DNA from: Eopsaltria australis
Taxonomy: Eukaryota > Chordata > Aves > Passeriformes > Petroicidae
Direction: 5' to 3'
NCBI GenBank assembly: GCA_034509425.1
Contig: JAVTVJ010011652.1
Location: 4,393,501-4,457,500 of the forward strand
DNA length: 64,000 bases
The translations under genes were made by a program, and so were the position numbers. Each line of letters begins with the position of its first letter. Position 1 is the first letter of the stretch. Below the pieces are notes generated by a model. The model did not search any database, had not been told where the DNA came from, and worked only from the letters and a program-made list of their open reading frames with translations. Shown here one piece after another: positions 63,221 to 64,000 of this stretch.

Positions 63221-64000
63221 CAGCCAAAAATGAGAAGCAGGAGAAAGGAGCAGTTCATACTCAACAGAATTTCTCTGGCTCAGCTGCTGTTTACTAGGAA
63301 ATCAAACAGTCATCCACAGGCATTAACAAACAGCTCAGGTATCTGGGAATGCTAAATGCCAATAAATTGATGCTGGTCAGCTTGATGGCCAGGTCTACTG
63401 GAAAAAGAGGATCACATTTTGTCTTTTAGGTGTTCATGCTTGTAGATGCGTTGACATTTAGAGCAGGTGTTCCACTGGCAGAGTTTATTTCATCTTATCA
63501 AATTAAATAATAATAGTACAACAACAACAACAACTATAATAATAATAAAGCCTTTTCACTTTAAAAATTACTTCAGATGCAGCTTAGCTGCCAGTTAAGG
63601 CTGTCAATAGATGTCATTTGCAGCAGAATTTTGCCTTGGTTCATGGGTTATCATGTCACTGTCTGAAACATCCACTGCGGTTTTGTGAGTGGTGGGATCT
63701 CGTGCACTTGCTGGTCTAAAAGCAGTGGTGCTTCAGCAGTGCTGGCTCTTCCCCTAATACTCCTTGGGCAGTAACAGAAGATTCTGTCATCAGTGGAGCA
63801 GCTTGTTTTCTCTTCAGAAGCCCATATTTTTGGAGTCCCAAAATGCAGGGGATTGGTGAGAGAGGCTGGGGATGTCAATTCAATCTTGAGAGCTTGTGAA
63901 GAGCAGAGATGTCAGAGAAGTCCAGGAGAAATTATTACTTTAGAAGAGTTGTGGTACTGATGCCAAATTTGTGTTTGTGTGCACCTAGCTGTCCCCTCTG
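63221..64000. other. Intergenic DNA to window end
   Basis: No gene seen. An ACA/AAT trinucleotide microsatellite lies at 63501-63550. Confidence 0.75.
63501..63550. repeat. AAT/ACA trinucleotide microsatellite
   Basis: AATAATAATAG, then five ACA units, then repeated AAT units. Confidence 0.85.

Overview
This window is vertebrate nuclear DNA, most likely from a bird. The genes have many short exons with GT-AG introns, two genes start in CpG islands, and a CR1 LINE 3' end typical of birds lies at about 62.9-63.2 kb. I see no Alu-type or LINE-1 repeats. Two protein-coding genes can be supported, both on the minus strand: SMC3 (positions 54-14630, N-terminal half only, running off the low-coordinate end) and DUSP5 (coding exons 28694-37210, complete). 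The head-to-tail order DUSP5 then SMC3 matches the human 10q25 region.

SMC3: sixteen coding exons were placed by hand. Every exon length agrees with its codon phase, and together they encode residues 1-556 of a protein of about 1217 residues. This covers the Walker A ATPase head, the lysine pair that is acetylated to establish cohesion, the ascending coiled coil and the start of the hinge. The start lies in a CpG island at about 14.1-15.2 kb. About 12 kb of intergenic DNA separates it from DUSP5, with one isolated CpG-rich block at 19.39-19.53 kb.

DUSP5: four coding exons encode 385 residues. They carry an N-terminal rhodanese-like ERK-binding domain with an arginine-rich docking motif and a C-terminal dual-specificity phosphatase domain with the HCxxGxxRS loop. 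Upstream is a TATA box and a perfect CArG box, as expected for an SRF-controlled, growth-factor-induced gene. The 3'UTR has AUUUA motifs and several possible poly(A) signals. A CpG-rich zone covers the promoter and exon 1 and reappears inside intron 1.

From 37.7 kb to the end (about 26 kb) I find no gene. This stretch holds a few CR1 or older repeat fragments, A/C-rich tracts, a G-run and some AT-rich blocks that may be conserved regulatory DNA. The many open frames there look like chance. The two genes act in different processes (chromosome cohesion and ERK shut-off), and nothing here suggests that they work together. I found no convincing undescribed biological system; the more interesting points concern regulation, lineage-specific protein differences and repeat remnants.
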